Below are positions 63,036 through 64,000 of a DNA stretch of 64,000 bases, one piece after another (the first letter of the stretch is position 1; every line of letters starts with the position of its first letter). A model generated the notes under the pieces. It had not been told where the DNA came from and searched no databases. It saw only the letters and a program-made list of their open reading frames with translations. The stretch lies in assembly GCF_002813775.1 (NCBI RefSeq), contig NZ_CP020370.1:5543501-5607500 (forward strand), read 5' to 3'. Made by a program: the position numbers and the translations under genes. The DNA is from Candidatus Thiodictyon syntrophicum (GTDB taxonomy: Bacteria > Pseudomonadota > Gammaproteobacteria > Chromatiales > Chromatiaceae).

Positions 63036-63265
63036 CAGGGCGGCCACCGGTCATGAGCGACGACCGCATGGGCATAGGCGAGGCAGGCCGTGATGTCGTC
63101 CGCCTCCAGACCGGGATAGTCGGCCAGGATGGCGTCGGTGGCCTCACCTTGCGCCAACAGCGACAGCACCATTTCCACTGAGATCCGCAGGTCGCGGATG
63201 ATTGGTTTGCCGCCGAATACGTCGGGGCGCGCTGTGATTCGGTGCAACAGGTCGTCTCGGTTCAT
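63035..63265 (-). CDS. DUF433-family antitoxin
   Basis: 76 residues: I-T-A-R-P-D-V-F-G-G-K-P-I-I-R-D-L-R-I-S-V-E-M-V-L-S-L-L-A-Q-G, the N-terminal DUF433 motif (G-K-P-x-I-x-x-x-R-I), followed by I-L-A-D-Y-P-G-L-E-A-D-D-I. The normal neighbour, a DUF5615 toxin, is absent; only a 32-codon frame and then REP repeats follow. Confidence 0.85.
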   Translation of the reverse strand: MNRDDLLHRITARPDVFGGKPIIRDLRISVEMVLSLLAQGEATDAILADYPGLEADDITACLAYAHAVVAHDRWPP

Positions 63266-63464
63266 GGGCCGCTCCGGTCAAGTCGGTGAGTCTGCTGGTC
63301 GGATTATGCACCTGGGGCCGGGGACGCGGGGAATCTGCGCATGATGTGGGTCTCGACTTGCCCCTCCTGCGACCTGAGAGCACGGGGAACTTCCATGTTC
63401 CGGGGTGACGGACGGCGCCCCTGATCGGGTCAGCACCTGGGGCGCCTTCGCCGCGCGGTTCGGC

Positions 63465-63598
63465 GGCCTTGATCATAGCTCCGGCCACAGGCCTTTCGGC
63501 AACTCGTCGCGGCCTGGGGGCCGCTCCTACGGCGTAGCAGCGGCCGCCAGGCCGCGACGGAAGTCACCCTCGAGGTGGCCGGAATAATGATCGAGGCC
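63465..63598. mobile_element. MITE-like element, GGCCTTGATCAT family
   Basis: 134 bp. GGCCTTGATCATAGCTCCGG at the left and ATAATGATCGAGGCC at the right, with an inner hairpin GGGGGCCGCTCCTACGGCGT. Flanks GGTTCGGC (63457-63464) and GATTCGGC (63599-63606) agree in 7 of 8 bases. It inserted just downstream of hcp. Confidence 0.8.
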
Positions 63599-63612
63599 GA
63601 TTCGGCGACCCC

Positions 63613-64000
63613 TCAGGCGGCCATGGCCAACCGCAGATCGGCCTGCGCATCGGCCCCGGTCAGGCGCAGGTCATAGCGTTCCTGCAGGATCTTGAAGACG
63701 TTGGGCGTAATGAAGGCCGGCGGATTGGGCCCCAGCGTGATCCCGCGGATACCCAGATGCAGCATGGTCAGGAACACGGCGATGGCCTTCTGCTCGAACC
63801 AACTGATCACGAGCGTCAGCGGCAGGTCGTTGACGCCGCAGTTGAAGGCCTTGGCCAGGGCGGCGGCCACGGCGATGGCGCCATAGGCGTCGTTGCACTG
63901 GCCCATGTCCATCAGGCGCGGAAGGCCCAGGTGCTCGCCATAGTCGTGGTCGCGGATGCGAAACTTGCCGCAGCCGAGCGTCAGGATGAATGAATCCGGC
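63613..64000 (-). CDS. hcp: Hybrid cluster protein / hydroxylamine reductase (C-terminal part)
   Basis: C-terminal 128 residues of Hcp, a 4Fe-2O-2S protein linked to NO and hydroxylamine detoxification. L-T-L-G-C-G-K-F-R and M-G-Q-C-N-D-A-Y-G-A carry two cluster-binding Cys. W-F-E-Q-K-A carries the cluster Glu, and N-P-P-A-F-I-T-P-N-V is a strongly conserved end motif. The 5' part lies beyond the right edge. Confidence 0.95.
   Translation of the reverse strand, partial: PDSFILTLGCGKFRIRDHDYGEHLGLPRLMDMGQCNDAYGAIAVAAALAKAFNCGVNDLPLTLVISWFEQKAIAVFLTMLHLGIRGITLGPNPPAFITPNVFKILQERYDLRLTGADAQADLRLAMAA

Overview
The window is about 64 kb of GC-rich DNA, probably from a gammaproteobacterial chromosome. 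The gene content (parE, xseB-ispA, ubiD, hcp, CysZ and Rap1a families, PEP-CTERM surface proteins with their glycosyltransferases) and the heavy load of palindromic repeats suit a purple-sulfur-type (Chromatiaceae-like) genome. That placement is inference, because no rRNA or photosynthesis gene is present. Ordinary housekeeping and metabolic genes sit as islands: parE/xseB/ispA at the left edge, ubiD, an isopropylmalate/citramalate-synthase family enzyme, a methionine gamma-lyase, a gltS-type symporter with a TAXI binding protein, and hcp at the right edge.

From 3 to 8 kb is an accessory patch: a small Vsr/DUF559-like nuclease that appears to start at ATT, a DUF433/DUF5615 toxin-antitoxin remnant, a DUF4160/DUF2442-HTH pair, a secreted protein flanked by duplicated debris, and an overlapping AAA ATPase + DUF3226 (TOPRIM-like) pair with the layout of PARIS/AbiL/OLD-type anti-phage systems. 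From 9 to 17 kb are a PEP-CTERM protein, an orphan LuxR-type regulator, an ATP-grasp ligase and a three-gene unit ending in an exported TPR-CHAT protease-like protein.

From 18 to 37 kb lies an amidoligase/transglutaminase gene set (DUF2126-transglutaminase, circularly permuted ATP-grasp, alpha-E, transglutaminase-like). Its parts are separated by PEP-CTERM genes, two glycosyltransferases and mobile DNA. The ATP-grasp gene is split by an IS (13-bp terminal repeats, 9-bp target duplication). A GDSL-esterase/PEP-CTERM gene carries three lesions: a nonsense codon, a 497-bp repeat-built element with an 8-bp target duplication, and a 2.8-kb IS with a 9-bp duplication that carries a DruA-like DUF4338 gene. 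Both reading frames are restored exactly when the insertions are removed on paper.

From 37 to 64 kb are a 1111-residue unknown membrane protein, ubiD, a broken VapBC pair, an RRM protein, small envelope proteins, a CysZ-J-domain fusion, an N-truncated Mrr-type nuclease, a PBECR2-like nuclease, an ATPase-GNAT fusion, an Uma2 protein, a Schlafen/ParA gene remnant, a 1235-residue CHAT-STAND-TPR immune-type protein, and DUF29 and DUF433 genes.

A recurring theme is mobile palindromic DNA. One 134-135 bp family with GGCCTTGATCAT ends shows 8-9 bp target duplications at several sites and so behaves as a MITE. Other palindromes (GGGAGCGGCTTCAGCCGC, GGACGGGGCATTCGCCCCG, CGTTGT-hexamer, and TAGGGTGGACAAGCG families) fill most intergenic gaps. 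Three separate toxin genes are 3'-truncated while their antitoxins are intact.
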